The notes under the pieces: model-generated
Database searches by the model: none
The model's input: only the letters and a program-made list of their open reading frames with translations
What the model was told of the DNA's origin: nothing
Assembly: GCF_008831285.2 (NCBI RefSeq)
Contig: NC_045143.1
Coordinates: 8,007,503-8,071,502, forward strand
Reading direction: 5' to 3'
Origin: Nymphaea colorata
Lineage: Eukaryota; Streptophyta; Magnoliopsida; Nymphaeales; Nymphaeaceae
Length of the DNA: 64,000 nucleotides
Position numbers and translations under genes: made by a program
Shown: piece after piece, positions 11,920 to 24,660 of the stretch
Position numbering within the stretch: the first letter of the stretch is position 1
Layout of the letters: every line of letters starts with the position of its first letter

Positions 11920-14900
11920 CTAATCCCCATTCACAGATGCCTTCTCTGTCTGCATCACCACGAAACTGACCCCCGCCTTCCCAAAATCCACAGGAACACT
12001 ACATTGGGTTCCTTTCAGTACGCCCTTGAGTATCTGATAGGGTTGCTTTCCGCTCTACCTTGGCAAACAAAGGTTCCCAGCACAAGCACAAGCGTCCAAA
12101 TTGTTGTATTCATGTCCTATAAGCCAGAGAACAAGAAAGATAATCAGACGGGTCACAGTTATATGGCCCACTGTTGATAAAGCAGGAGTCAATGCATCTC
12201 TTGTAGACTTTACCCAACTGCGGTTGCATGCTTGCAGGCTCGGCTCTGTGATACACCACGGTAATTGTATAACACGCCCATAGATTTTCCATTGGTTATT
12301 AGTTTGTTGTTCAATTCGTCTACTGATCATTCCATGTGTGGTTCATAGATTTGTTATTTGTGCATTAAATTCATTATGCAGCACTAAAAGTGTGATATGG
12401 ATTGCTTGGTGGGTTCATTGATCTTGTTCAGTTAATGCCACCAATATGCTGCAGATTTTTTGGTTCAATGTCACATGGACATTGACTGAAATTGAACAAG
12501 TACATGCCATTCTGGCAATGAATTGAAAACAAATTAGTACCAAATTGTTCATGAACAAGTGGGATTGATAAACAGCACTTCTGAAAAAGTAGAAGCTTTA
12601 ATTCTCAGTCACTAATTCTCGGTGGCGTTGTGTTTTGGGGCATCATTAATTGAGAATCGCAATCATTGGTTGCATATTTTGATGTTTCAATGAACTTGGT
12701 AAAGGACTGCAATTGTGATTAGCAACCATATATTTTGAGCAAGTCCAAGAGTCAAGTGTAATCAGCTCTGTCTCGAAGCATAGTGGGGTTTTCACGTCTC
12801 TTCGTTAATGGTAAAAGGTAAACCAGAGACCACAGATTCTTTCAGTTCATTTGGAGGGTTCATATCCTGAGATGTACTCGCAGTTAAGAGAAAGGGAGAG
12901 TTTTCACCTGTCCAAGAATTTGTGCCAAGTTCAGTGGGAGAGAACATCACATCCACTACCCTGTCATATAAAAAAGAGAAAAAGGATGTGGGCGCAGAGT
13001 ATAATTTCTTGGACATCGACCATTCTTGCTTTCAATCATTTTCCACAGCCAAAGGGAATCTCAAGCAGATATAGCATAGCTGCACTAATCATTTAGAAAC
13101 AAAAAGAAAAGCAGAAAATTATGGGAAACCATCTAAAGATATCGTAGCCCCTCTGCTCTTTCTGGTCAATTTCTGTTCGACATCTTTACTGCCTATACTG
13201 TTTGCTTCATGATGTGGTCTGGAATTGTGGTTCCTGGTTTATTATGAACGTTCTTTTCATTCTCTTTTCCCTGAAATAAAGTCTCTTTTCCCTGAGTAGT
13301 CTTTAGAAAGAGTAATTGATGATAGAAACTGCTAGCTCTATATCATAAGCGTCAGCGGATCATCTACAAGCGCCTTAGAAGAAATACATGACAGAGCAGC
13401 AGTAACGAGATTCAGATAACAGCATCTGGTAGCGGGGATCAGCCTATTAAGCTGGCCGAGCTCGGCTTGTTCAACTGCTGGCCGAGCTCGGCTTGTTCAA
13501 CTGCTGTCCAAGCTCACATATGCAATGGGCTGAGCTCAAATGGTTTACCATAGGTAGATATATTTGAGCACTGATGCGGAGCTTGAAAATATCCATCATA
13601 GCTTGATCGGGCTTGAGTAATCTATAATAGTATTATGAACACAAAAAACTGCACTATCAACGTCAGTGAAAGAAACCCGTCATCTTTAGGCATGTCATTA
13701 CTTTGATCAGCACAATTGTGTCTAGCAAAATTGATCGAACTGGATTCTTTTATAAAAAAAAAATACACTATTTGCCTCTGTGAAACTAACAAAGTAACTC
13801 ATAAGACTGCACATGTGGTTATCCTGAAAAACTATCGCAGATAATGTGCTCGAATTCTTTTTACAAGTGAAGCTTAGGCTTGTTTTGGATGCATGAGTTG
13901 CATATTTTCTGAAACACTAGTAGAGGAAGTGAGTTTTCTCAAGTTCGGTAAGAGATCATTAGTAACCAGTGATTTTAAACTATATGACCATCATGGATTG
14001 CGTAGAGAAACTACCAATACGCACCTATTGGATCAAGCAATTCACAGATTTTGTGAAAACAAACAAGCAACAGTAGGAATCTCACCAATGTATTCATTAC
14101 CTGAGAGAGAGTGAGAAGGAGAGAGATTGGCCTAAAAGTGATGGCCACGAAAAGGGAGACAAGGTTCCATAATGAGCGAATGATATACGGAAAAAGTTGC
14201 TGAGGATAAGCAGAGCACTGTAGTAAAAGCCAGAAACTTTCTAACATCAAATTGGGATGAACCAAAAGGGACGTGACTTTAGGTTGCTATCTTTCAAATC
14301 AAATGCTCCCACGCTTGAGCATTTGATGCTCCTATCTCCCCAAGAATCCTATTGCATTGCCCATACATTATTGGAAGCAGCATCTGCTCTATTGGCAGCT
14401 TTTGGAGGAGGTGGGATCAGGTCTCATTCAAGATCACCAAATCACCGCCCATGGTGATTTTCAATGTCTGCCGCTCATCTTGACAGTTGGCGAGGCGTCG
14501 GAGGCCAAATTCTTTATTCAAAAAAAAGTGCGGGGCTGGCATCCGGTGCAGAAGCACTTGAAAATCACCATCAATGATGATTGTTAATATGACCTGATTC
14601 AAAGGACATTTGTAAATCTTCCTCCAATAATAATGCTGTCTGGACGATACATCAGATGTTAACTCCTCATAACAGGCTTGCAGGAATATATCGTACACAT
14701 TGACAAGTTGGAAGATAAAGACTGATGTCCACATGAAATGTATGGTAATCTTTGTCTTGGACTCTCTAGCCCAGTAACTCAATTCCAGTGACAAAATTGG
14801 AATCATGAACATGCACCCCTCCTAAATTCCAATAAGAATTATGAAGTCGTCATCCTTTATTCTCTATTGCAGGATTTGCCTTAGTTGTTCGCCACTAACA

Positions 14901-16246
14901 CACCTTGATGGTGCTGCCCAGAAGGATTTCAGTACTGTATACCGAGCAAATTCTACAGCAGATCATGAAAATGTTTTAAGCTGTTCACATGATTGCAACA
15001 TAATCTGCTCCAGAAAATTACTTACCAGACACTAAATGAATCTACATCAAAGTCATTGAAAACTGAAAAAAATATAGAAACTTTCTTAGCTAGAACTTCT
15101 GGATCGCAATCATATATCCCAAAAGGCACGTTTGCAGGAAACCCAATTACTGGAGCACTTGTTTTCGAATGTTGATCTTAAATCAGATTCAGTCTTGAAT
15201 GTCAATCCCATGGTTGTCACTCAACTTGATTCCTAAATGAAAATTTTTGTAACATTTCACAAACCGAGAACTGAATAAAAGCTGTCGGCATGCTTTAACA
15301 TGTCTTAGTTTTTTCTTTCTCTTGATTGAATACAAAGCCATTCTAAGAATGTATTTGAACATGTAGTGATCATTCTTCAAAATTTTATGTAGTTTTGGTT
15401 ATCATGTTGTTAATCGGTAAAATATTTTAAGCTGGTAACTGCTCCAAAATTTCCAAATCAAGTTAGATAAGTTGAATCCATATCTTCTCAGCAATAGCGA
15501 CAGATCCGACCAATCTATTTTGTTGGTTCATTCTGAGTTGGATCAACACAGTCCATTGAAGCAAGTTTTCTGCTTTTGCTGTACAATGTGATACAGTCTA
15601 TCCATACCAGTGGCCCATGACTGATTGTAGCGTCCAACAAAAAATAGAGATATCTTGTGCCCAAGTTGGTTAAATAAAGCTTGAATGCAGGACCACTGTG
15701 CTGTACCTGAATCCCACTCAAGTTGTTACATGCTAGGGCATAGTGGAATTTAAGGGCATTATGTTTTCAAATCTAACAGACCTGAATACGACATAGATGA
15801 TAAGCAGAGGCATCTGTAACCAATGCTGTCAGAGGAATTCAGAAGATGAATTGGCTTTCACAAAGATTCACAAAATCGGCCCAAAAATTGGCTTGTTTCT
15901 CCAACTGGGGACAGATTTTTTTTGAAGTTGCTAAAAATGAAAAAAAATGATAAAGTTCAAAACTTCAAAGTAAATTTATAAAAAGAGAATATGGATTGGA
16001 AGCTTTGAAAGTCATGAAAATCGAAGGACAGAAAAGAAATTAGACTCTGCCTGGAGTTTTGCTTAATTACTGAATCCACTCAACAGAGCTGAACAAAAAG
16101 CAGTTGGTGGCATACATTAACTCTCACTGCTTCACTTGCAAAAATTAATTTTGCTGTGCCATCTTATTGAAACTTCTCCAATTGGTGATGTTCCCGTTAG
16201 CTTCAAAAGGAGCATCTTGATGCTTTCCACAAATTTCTGAACTTCG
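11920..16246 (-). CDS. Unidentified multi-exon gene (5' end not found)
   Basis: I do not recognise this protein. On the minus strand a chain of open segments bounded by GT-AG sites joins with compatible phase: 16246-16136, 15825-15782, 15706-15608, 15176-15026, 14934-14904, 14348-14273 (weak donor), 14100-14046, 13721-13662, 12960-12796 and 12052-11920, ending in TAG. Protein-like stretches include VQKFVESIKMLLLKLTGTSP, VIGFPANVPFGIYDCDPEVL, GNEYIGEIPTVACLFSQN and GKQPYQILKGVLKGTQCSVP; the end is FVVMQTEKASVNGD. The modelled part is about 300 residues, with no obvious domain, signal peptide or membrane span. The first segment starts at an acceptor, so at least one upstream exon is missing. 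Most trustworthy are 15706-15026 and 12960-11920; the short middle exons are guesses. It could also be a decaying gene. Confidence 0.42.
13451..13502. repeat. 26-bp tandem duplication
   Basis: Two identical adjacent copies beginning GCTGGCCGAGCTCGGCTTG, inside an intron of the unidentified gene model. The unit contains the palindrome CCGAGCTCGG. Confidence 0.9.
14451..14572. repeat. Fold-back structure with 14-bp perfect arms
   Basis: ATGGTGATTTTCAA at the left and TTGAAAATCACCAT at the right are exact inverted repeats around a GC-richer loop of roughly 90 bp. It lies in an intron of the unidentified gene model. It could be a small MITE or a hairpin-forming intronic sequence. Confidence 0.6.
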
Positions 16247-16941
16247 CTGAAATTCTCTTATATTGTCTAGAGGGGACATGCCAGAACAACAATAGCATCA
16301 AAATAGAAAATTAAGATTGTGCGGCCGCAACGCATTTGTTTCTTGAGAAGCAATACTAGAATTAAGCATGGCTGAGGCGCCATTGCATGCACTCCAAAAA
16401 CATTGTGGAGACTGCATTATATATCCCAAGAATATAAACGAACAGTGGAGATTTTAACAGATTAAACGGCATGATTCTTACGTGAAATCTTACAGAAATG
16501 ATGAGAAGCTCACCCAAGAAGACAGTTCAGTTGCTTTGTTTTATAGTAGTTGCTCTCATCTTAACGTGTCATTATCTATCAGCAAAGATAGTCTTTTAAA
16601 TCTATTTATATTTCTAATCGATGATCATGCAATGAGCATCGAGATGAATCAAGCACCACGGATCACACCATCGTGCTAATCCCGGGCATGTTCAAGTATT
16701 AAAACACCAAATGAACCTGTACAGACTTGAATGATAAGACGGCACAACTGCTGATGGAAGACCCATTAGCAGGGACAAAGATTTATGGAGTATAGCTATC
16801 ATCATCCTAGTTTAGATTCAACCACCTCGTTTAGTTATATATGTTCAGTTAAGTACTGGCAATGGATAGATTGGGAAGCTTCTGCTCTACATCTTCCATT
16901 TGACAATTATTTGCTAATCACGGTTTAGTACCAATACTTGT

Positions 16942-16976
<35 letters not shown>

Positions 16977-17515
16977 ACATTTTAAAAGGTGCCAAATGAA
17001 AATTTTTGTACATTATGGCACACCAGAAAGCCGAAACGACATTTGAAAATATCTGTATCTGCCTCGACAAGTGCTGAAGTCCCACTTAGTTGTTAAAATT
17101 TGTTGGAAACAGCTTTAGCCTAAAAAACTAACTGCGGTGTATTCCAAACGAAATGTAGCATGTTCTTTTTGGCTTCAGTTTTTAAAAAAGGCTGCGGACT
17201 TCATCTTTTCTTTTAGTTTCTCTGCACCTAAACAAAACACGTTTCATCAAACACCAGTCATTAAGTACAAGGGCTCTGTAATCATTATTCTGAAATTGGA
17301 GGTGATTTCATCACTAATTTTTTTAGATACAAAGATTGGAGGCCACCCCTCCCATTTTCTTGTTAGATCTCACATCTAAAGTTTCTAATGCTTCTTAACA
17401 AGGTTAATTCACAGTGATGGAATGTACTATTTGTTTAAATATTGGGTCTCATGAATTGTGGACTTGAGGTTAGAGACTATCAAAATACCTTCATTCTCTT
17501 TTGTTGGTAAGGGTG

Positions 17516-17626
17516 TGTTTGATAGCTTTGAACATAAGATTCAATGTTGTTATGTTTGATAGCTTTGAACATAAGATCCAATATTATTATGTTTGATAGC
17601 TTTGAACATAAGATCCAATGTTGTTA
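17516..17626. repeat. 37-bp tandem repeat, three copies
   Basis: Units start at 17516, 17553 and 17590, each TGTTTGATAGCTTTGAACAT followed by AAGATYCAAT. Few differences between units indicate recent expansion. Confidence 0.9.
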
Positions 17627-17904
17627 AGTGTGTTGATGCGTTAAGCATGTGAAGCGATGCGGAGCACAAGGATGTGTAATGATGCATAAGTATCCGGATA
17701 AAATGGTTCTAGGCTTACCTTTTGAGTTCTGAATTTATGGAATGTCTTGTTGTATTTGATTGTGTATCTAGAAGAAAAACAATTCTTATATGGACGAATA
17801 TTCTGCATGTAGCGGCCAATAAGTTGTATGGACGTCGGACTCTCTCGATGCTTAATTTTAGTGCTGTCTATAGTTAACTTTGTTCAAACAGGTAGAAGAA
17901 CTTG

Positions 17905-17990
17905 CTAGTTACCTTGCTTACCTCAATCGAGGCAGAATATCATGAAGTGTGTACACATATTAGATTTCAAACAGTCTACTCAAAGTTGTG
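17905..17990 (+). pseudogene. Possible Ty1-copia RNase H scrap
   Basis: The + frame reads TSIEAEYHEVCTHIRFQ, resembling the copia RNase H motif (S)STEAEY that holds catalytic acidic residues. The frame stops shortly after, and no other pol motif is in register. A motif this short can arise by chance. Confidence 0.25.
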
Positions 17991-18514
17991 TTATTGATTA
18001 TTATGCAACTTATTGGCTGTGACAAATGCGTATTGTCATATGGAAGGTCACCTGAGTAAAATTAAAAGTGTGACACTCTACTTCCCCGTTCGTAGTTTCA
18101 AAGTTTAGTTGCCGTCGATCATATAAAAAAAGGATGATAAGCACCACGATGGAAACATTTTGGACTACCAAAATTAGTGTGCTCTTATGGGCAGTGTTGA
18201 AGCCACAATTCTTTTTTTTAGGTGATGCTTGAATAATAATTTCAAAACTTATAGAAGTGCCGACCAATATTTTTCAAAATTTTCATATATGACAAGCATT
18301 TTTTATTGTTTTCCAAAATGTGGGGGGAGGGGCATGGCCCATGCCATAGCCCCCCTCTTCCCTCTGCCCCTGTTTATAGGTACAAGAGATACACATAAGC
18401 TGAAGCTGAAGTCTACATCCATTTCACATTGCAAATTAATTCTCAACCATGAGCACTCTTCCTCTCCTTTTTACTCTTATCATTATCATTATATGTAGGC
18501 AGTGGCCCTGAGGG

Positions 18515-18600
18515 GCGTAGCACAGTGGGTCAGCTTGAGTTTCGCACTACAATGTATCTTTCGATCCTTGTGTGTGTTACTGCAAATGGTAACAATGTAT
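18515..18600 (+). mobile_element. Possible tRNA-derived SINE head
   Basis: GTAGCACAGTGGGTC fits the RNA polymerase III A box (TRGYNNARNNGG), and TTTCGATCC about 35 bp downstream is close to a B box (GGTTCGANNCC). No tail or target duplication was identified. Confidence 0.3.
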
Positions 18601-18727
18601 CTTTATATTTTTATGTGTGTTACTATTATAAACTGCTAAAGTGTATACTATTGACCACCCAGGTACCAAAGCAACCTTAAACACCCGAGAGCAGGGTGCC
18701 TGACCTTTCGCAAGTCGCAAACTATCA

Positions 18728-18804
<77 letters not shown>
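18728..18804. repeat. (TA)n(GA)n(G)n microsatellite
   Basis: About 20 bp of TA, then about 45 bp of GA with one GGG interruption, then a 12-base G run. Confidence 0.95.
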
Positions 18805-18805
<1 letters not shown>

Positions 18806-19105
18806 ACGATGGACCATGTACCTGAGTGCCTCAACGAACAAGCGATCGCATGGTCACTATTCCTCTCTCACTGATGCATTTAGGAAGCAATTATGATGCG
18901 TTAACATCCGGACCAAACTTAGAAAGAACTTCCTGAACTTTTGGCCGCAGTTCACATGGCGGCCATTTGGGCAGGTTTGAGTCTCTTTCCCGTGAGATGT
19001 GGAGTTCGCATGGCACCATTTTGCACCAAAGAAAGAAAAAACAAAGGTAAGGTTATTTCATGGAGTTTGCTGCTTTTTTCTTTTCTTCATTAAGTTTGAA
19101 AGGGG

Positions 19106-19330
19106 CAGGGGCGGAGCCAGACATTCGAGGTTCGTGCATTATTTCAGAAACATTTACACCCGTTAAAAATGATCAAGGAGGACCAAACAAGGATGGCTAA
19201 ATAATTGAGGAGCACTAATATACAATTAAATAAGCAAAATAGTTGGAATCAACCAATATCTAAATAAATAGTTTTTGTGGGACTGTAGGGCAACTGCCCA
19301 CACATGTCCACACATATGGCTCTGCCCACA
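19106..19330. mobile_element. hAT-like MITE, GGAGCCA family, copy 2
   Basis: Begins CAGGGGCGGAGCCAGACATT and ends TATGGCTCTGCCCACA, which are inverted repeats. The flanking 8-mers GAAAGGGG and GAAAGAGG match at 7 of 8 positions, the expected target duplication of a hAT element. Internal GGGCAACTGCCCACAC is shared with the other copies. No transposase is present. Confidence 0.8.
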
Positions 19331-19690
19331 GAAAGAGGGACAGCTAGGATGACACGCTAAATCCATGTTAGAAACTGGACCTTGGCAACAAAACAAGTCT
19401 TTCTTATCAAATTTGTTTTGGCAGGAAAATCAGAATTCCTGCACAAAATGCTCGTGATATAATGCCAGAGATCAGTATTTTAAATTTTCTTAAATAACTA
19501 AAAAAAAATTTGTTCAACGGTCAAGCATATGTAATGTTTCTCCTAGGCCCTGTTTGCTAAGCCAGACTTAAGATTCTGGATTGCCAATTCTCAAATATTA
19601 ATTACTTTCGGAATAGGTAAAACAATGTCCTTTTTCCAAAATGACATTGGGTTTTATTTTTTAGGGGATGGATTGCTCTAGCACCACATT
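19331..19690. other. Intergenic
   Basis: AT-rich sequence between two transposon insertions; no feature seen. Confidence 0.4.
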
Positions 19691-20175
19691 TAGGGGTCAA
19701 TGTGTTGAGCTCTAGCTCGACTCGTTAAAGCTCGGCTCATAAACGACTTTGAGCTGAGTCATTTGTTTAATGAGTCAAGCTCCAGTTCATAAATTGACTC
19801 GTTCAAATAATCAAGTTGAGCTTGAGCTCACCACATAACTGCCGAGTTGAGCTCGAGCCTTAATCAAGTCAATATATTCAAACGAGTTTACGAATTTGTT
19901 GAGCCTTAATCAAGTCGAGCTCAACACGTAATGATGAACATCAATTCTATTCAAACGAGTTTGTCGAGCCTTAATCGAGTCGAGCTCGAGCTCAACACGT
20001 AACGATGAATACCAATTCTATTCAAACGAGTTTGTCGAGCCTTAATCAAGTTGAGCTCGAGTTCAACACGTAACTACCGAGTTGAGCTTGAGCTGCTTCC
20101 ATCAAACTATTCTTAAACTCGAGGTTTCATTAGTCAAGCCGAGCTCGAGCTCTACTGGGCTCGTGTTCACCCCTA
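19691..20175. mobile_element. hAT-like element with internal 72-bp repeat
   Basis: Ends TAGGGGTCAATG and CGTGTTCACCCCTA are inverted repeats of the YARNG type. Flanks ACCACATT and ACTACATT match at 7 of 8 positions. Inside, ATTCAAACGAGTTT starts at 19876, 19949 and 20020, giving three tandem units of about 72 bp rich in GAGCTCGAGCTCAAC. It is non-coding. Looser GAGCTCGAG-rich relatives lie at about 25495-25815 and 53880-54235. Confidence 0.75.
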
Positions 20176-20587
20176 ACTACATTTCTGTGTTTGATGAAAC
20201 TTGGATAAAGTTGATGAAGTGAGAAAGAGCAAATGCCCTAATATGCAGAATCTTTATTCCTAGAAACCTGTTGCACCCCACCAGGTGGATGCAATTTCCG
20301 AAAATTTCATCCCTAATCCATCTCCATATAGTCAATCGAGTCCGGCGTTTGCTGGAGATTGGGAATGGATTGAAAATTTGAATTTCTTTGTGATCCAAGA
20401 GTGTATTGCCAACTAAACAAACACGCTCCTTGTTGTCTCAAATTTGGAAAGTTGAAATTGCAATTATATGCCATTAATGCCTTATCAAAGAGTAGATATC
20501 ATTTTGTCCCCTCACTTTTCATAAACACACTCACTTCGCTTTGTTATCAACTATAAAACCTGGAAAAAAAAAAAAGGACCAATGGGT

Positions 20588-20712
20588 CTTGATGCACTGG
20601 CTTGGATCAATGGCTGAGTGGTCACTAGTTCGAGTGGCATGATCGTCATCCCATGTACAAGTAGATATAAAGGTACTAACTACCACAGTTTCTTCATGTG
20701 AAAAAAAAAATT
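20588..20712 (+). mobile_element. SINE candidate, copy 1
   Basis: GGTCTTGATGCACTGGCTTG followed about 30 bp later by TAGTTCGAGTGG resembles a pol III A/B box arrangement. The segment ends CTTCATGTGAAAAAAAAAA, an A-rich tail. Sequence from 28366 shares the core GCACYGGCTYRG and CAATGGCT, then YTAGTTCRAGT, in the same order and spacing, so this is a dispersed family. Confidence 0.5.
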
Positions 20713-22370
20713 GGAAAAAAAAGGAGAAATCGTAAATTTAAAGGCAAAACATTTGGTTCTAAATAATCTAAAGTTTTGTTCGAAATGTTTTATGTGTCAC
20801 ACATTCTTACTGGCCACCACTAAATCATCACTTAAGCAACTCAAATAAATGGCAGTAATACTTTTCCATCTTTTTGTTATAATAACTGACAGGCACTTTT
20901 AATTTAAGAAAGATTACAATAAGAAGGAAATTTAAAATAAAATGCATATAATTGCCTGGTGAAGAAGCTAGAAAATGTGTGGCCCAGTGTTAAATAAGAT
21001 TAAATAAGGTACATAAAACAAAATAAAATACTAACTTCTTGGTCGCGTCAAATGTCGCTTTGCTCTCTTTTCTGTGGACACAGTCAGTCTATAGTACTTA
21101 TACTGCACAAAATTGTAGAAATGATATGCGTCTTGTCCCTTCAAATCTCTCACATCACCATGTAGAAAATGTAGCCGCCGACAACTATTTTTCAATAGCT
21201 CCGGGCAGAGCCATCAAGAACAAGACGCTTTGGATTCCTTTTGTTTTTATTTAAGGGGGCGGTTGATGAACTTTGATTCTAAAATTAAAAATTTATCTCA
21301 AACTTGAATCGGAATGAAGATTCTAGTTCTAGTTTTCGTTTGAGTTTGATAATATGAAATTTTGGTTCCAGTTGAAAATGATAAATGATATGTTTGATAA
21401 AACAGCAATTAAGATTTTATAATTGCTAAATAAAACCATCACGAAAGCTGCTCATGAAAAAAATTTAAAATTTTGAAATCATGATTTCACTTTTCATGGT
21501 AGAATCACAACTTTGAAATTTTTATCTAGGAACGAACATATAATTCTAGAATTTTGTTTGATAATTTTGTTTAGCACAATTTTCATTTCATCAAAAATGA
21601 AAATTTTAACTTTAGAATTCTCGAATTCCGGCCTCATCAAGCACTCCCTAACCATTTGGACCATACCGGTGAAGGATGTTTGGGTCGCCATGATGATTTC
21701 TCTATATATGCAAAATAAAATAAAATAAAATCAAAAGGAGAGCTACATTTAAATAAACATGTGATCTAATAAAAACATTATATGTTAACGAACAATATCT
21801 CTAAAAATAAAATGAAAACTGTGTTGAAAAAGATTCAATAAAGTAAAATTAAACAGTTTGAACCTGTTTTAATCTAAAAAGTATCCAAGTATGTTCAAGT
21901 ACCTAACTTGGATACGGGTACAGCAACTTGAAGAGTCGTGGTCGAGTTGCATTTGAAGCATGCCTAGATTGTGCTCCATGGGCACACTGTGAGCACAACC
22001 GGTCACACCTTGGTGCCAAATGATTCTTCATGAAGTGATAGACTTTTCATTTTCTCTTGACTTCAAAAAACTCAACATAGGAATAATCTCCATGGGAAAC
22101 CCTAACCCTACATAAATTGGGGGAGAGAGATGGCTGGATCTTGGATCCAACATATGAGATCCAGAAAGTACAAATGTATAACTTGAGTGAGCAGCAGGAG
22201 TATTTCATCATACTATCTAAAAAGAAGATCTGAAGTCCCCACCCAAACCTTCATTTCCCTTGGATACAAAGTTCGCTTTTGTGCCTCAAAGTACCATCCT
22301 ATAGGGTTTCAACTTGCGTGTCAGTGGCATCTCTTTTTACTGTACAGAGAGTTGACATCTTGGAGATTCA

Positions 22371-22438
22371 AAGTGGAAACTAGCCGCTTACCAGTCACTA
22401 CTCAAAGTGAGAACTAGCCGCCTACCAGCCACTACCCT
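22371..22438. repeat. 34-bp imperfect tandem duplication
   Basis: Two copies of AAGTGRRAACTAGCCGCYTA starting at 22371 and 22405. A similar TAGCCGCCTACCAGCC occurs near 39123, so the unit belongs to a dispersed repeat. Confidence 0.8.
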
Positions 22439-23558
22439 ATCGTTGTGTCAACCCCTTTAATTGACAAGTATATGATTTGTTTAAACATTAACGAAGAATA
22501 TCTCAATATCCAGAATTTTCTCACTGTACTTAGATTGTTTTTCCTTTGTTTCTGAGTCTGTATGGGTTGCTGTTTCATCCGGCAGTTTCTTTTTTTTTTT
22601 TCCTATTCTTTGATTTGTTATTTTTGCATTCTTTCTTCTACTCAATAAATGGATGGGGACATTCTTCTATCCATGATAGATAATTTTAACAGTTACAAGC
22701 TTAATTGAAATAGATTATTTTATAAATCGTTAACTCATCTTTTTTAAAAAAAAAATAATAATCCATGTGACCTTTGTTAAGTATAAACTTTGTATATGGT
22801 TATTACTATGCTCTATTGTTAAATTTTTTAAAAAATTAACGTTTTAATTTTTTTCTTATTAAAAAATGTAATATAAAAAAATCAATCGACTACATTTTTT
22901 AATGTTAGTAAGCTAGGGTTAGATATCAGTCGTCACTAAAATCTCATTATTTGCTTTAAATTGTTAAAATAAATATATATACTAAAAATTTTAGTTAAAC
23001 ATGAAATAATTAATATAATTAATTGTTCTCAACCCTCCATGCAAAAGAAAATCTAAGAGGGAGCTAGGGAGGGTGAGAGCGTGAGACTGAAGTCTTAATG
23101 ACAAAGACAGCTTCTTTTATAAAAGTTTCAATAAAACGGCCAGAGATCCTTTTTGAACAACTTCTTGTCCATGTCGTGCATGTCACACTTTTAATGCTTA
23201 AATGCTTAAATGCCCCTAATGCTATTCTTTTGAAGGGAAAAAAAAAAAGTAAAACTTAAAAATGATCTCATATCATTCTTTAAAGTTGTAAAATAATCGT
23301 ATTTAATCCAAGGCTCCCCTCATGCATCATTAATAATGAATGGTCAGATTAGATTAATGTAAATTATTCAAATGGTTCTAGTTATTTCCCCATTACTTAC
23401 TTTTCTCTAAGCATTTTTGGCTGGTTCGTTTTATTCAGTGCAAGATATCCTGGTAATTGCTACTATACATGAAAAAGGCATAGATCAAATCATTAATATG
23501 GGAGAGTTTTTGAGGAAAAAGATGTGTTTTTGGTATACATTCTATGTATCATAATGTG

Positions 23559-23560
<2 letters not shown>

Positions 23561-23602
<42 letters not shown>
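23561..23602. repeat. (TA)n microsatellite
   Basis: Uninterrupted TA dinucleotides over about 42 bp. Confidence 0.95.
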
Positions 23603-23604
<2 letters not shown>

Positions 23605-24660
23605 GAAAAAAGTTATTTTTTTGTTGAGGAAAATCGTTCAATGTTTTATGATAAAAGACTTTATCATTTGCCTAGGTTGTAAAACCTTTAAAGGCATTCA
23701 GCTGGTCATATGATCCTTTAAGCGCAGGCTTGCATAAGGAGCAAGCTCCTTTGAGATTTAAACCAAACCCCTCTGCGGGGCAGAACTAAAACCTTTTCAT
23801 GAAAGGGGTTGAATTAAAGTTCTTAAATTTTGAGAAGAGTCAAAATATCATTTTTCAAAATTCTTATATAAGACAAGTAAAATTTTTTTAAATTTACGTA
23901 TAAATTTTTAAAAAAAATTGAGGTAAGGCCATGGCCCATGCGGACCCTCCCTTGGTTCCGTTCCTACCCCTATGGGAAAATTAGATCCTAAAAAATTATG
24001 AAATTTGAGATATGATAGTTTTTTTTTTAATTTTTTATTTAACAAAAAGTTAAATATTTCATCAATTAAAATCATAACCAAACAATTGACCGTCTATACC
24101 AATACCAAGAAAACCCTTTAACCGTGCAATTCCTTCTAAAAGTTATTCTGCAAGAGTTAACTGCACATTTTTTAAAGTTTCTTTTCTTTTTGCACCTGAT
24201 TTTTCTGCAGCAAAGCTGTGTAGACATGATCCACTGATTGATGGCACTCGAAATGATTGCCTTGCAATTTATTATTCCCCATGATCACCGGCCGCTTGTT
24301 CTTTCTAATAAATTATCATGCGAAAGCTAATGGGCACAGCTTTAAGTCTTACAAGATGGCATCTTACTGCACATCATTTATTATGTGGAAGCATAAGTGA
24401 CATATCACATGTTCACATGCAGGCAGAGGGAAAAATAAATCAATATACAAGGAATCATCATATGTCATATGCAATCTTGCTCATGGCGTCTCCTTTTTTC
24501 TCACGAATAATGCCAAGAGGAAAATCTCAAGGCTTTGAAATTTTTTACCAGAAGAAGCCCAAAATCCATCTGCCTACCTTCCGGTAAATCAGTTTCGTTG
24601 GTAATAAAAAAGAGAGCCCGTCTCTCAGCATCTCCTCATTACAAATCCATCTAAATAAGC

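Larger units (their letters stand above)
16247..19105. other. Intergenic or missing 5' part of the unidentified gene
   Basis: No complete gene is visible. It holds a (CA)n(TA)n run at 16942-16976, a triplicated 37-bp repeat at 17516-17626, a possible copia RNase H scrap near 17900 and a SINE-like head near 18515. Sequence around 18230-18380 resembles 23785-23975, both ending in GGCATGGCCCATGC-type sequence, so another dispersed repeat is likely. Confidence 0.4.
20713..24660. other. Intergenic
   Basis: No gene recognised. A 34-bp duplication lies at 22371-22438 and a (TA)n run at 23561-23602. The stretch 23785-23975 resembles 18230-18380 and ends in a GGCCATGGCCCATGC-type motif, probably another MITE relic. 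Confidence 0.4.

Noticed and set aside
14417-14812. 131-codon minus frame
   Set aside because: It reads through the fold-back at 14451-14572 and conflicts with the better-supported exon chain; no motif was recognised.
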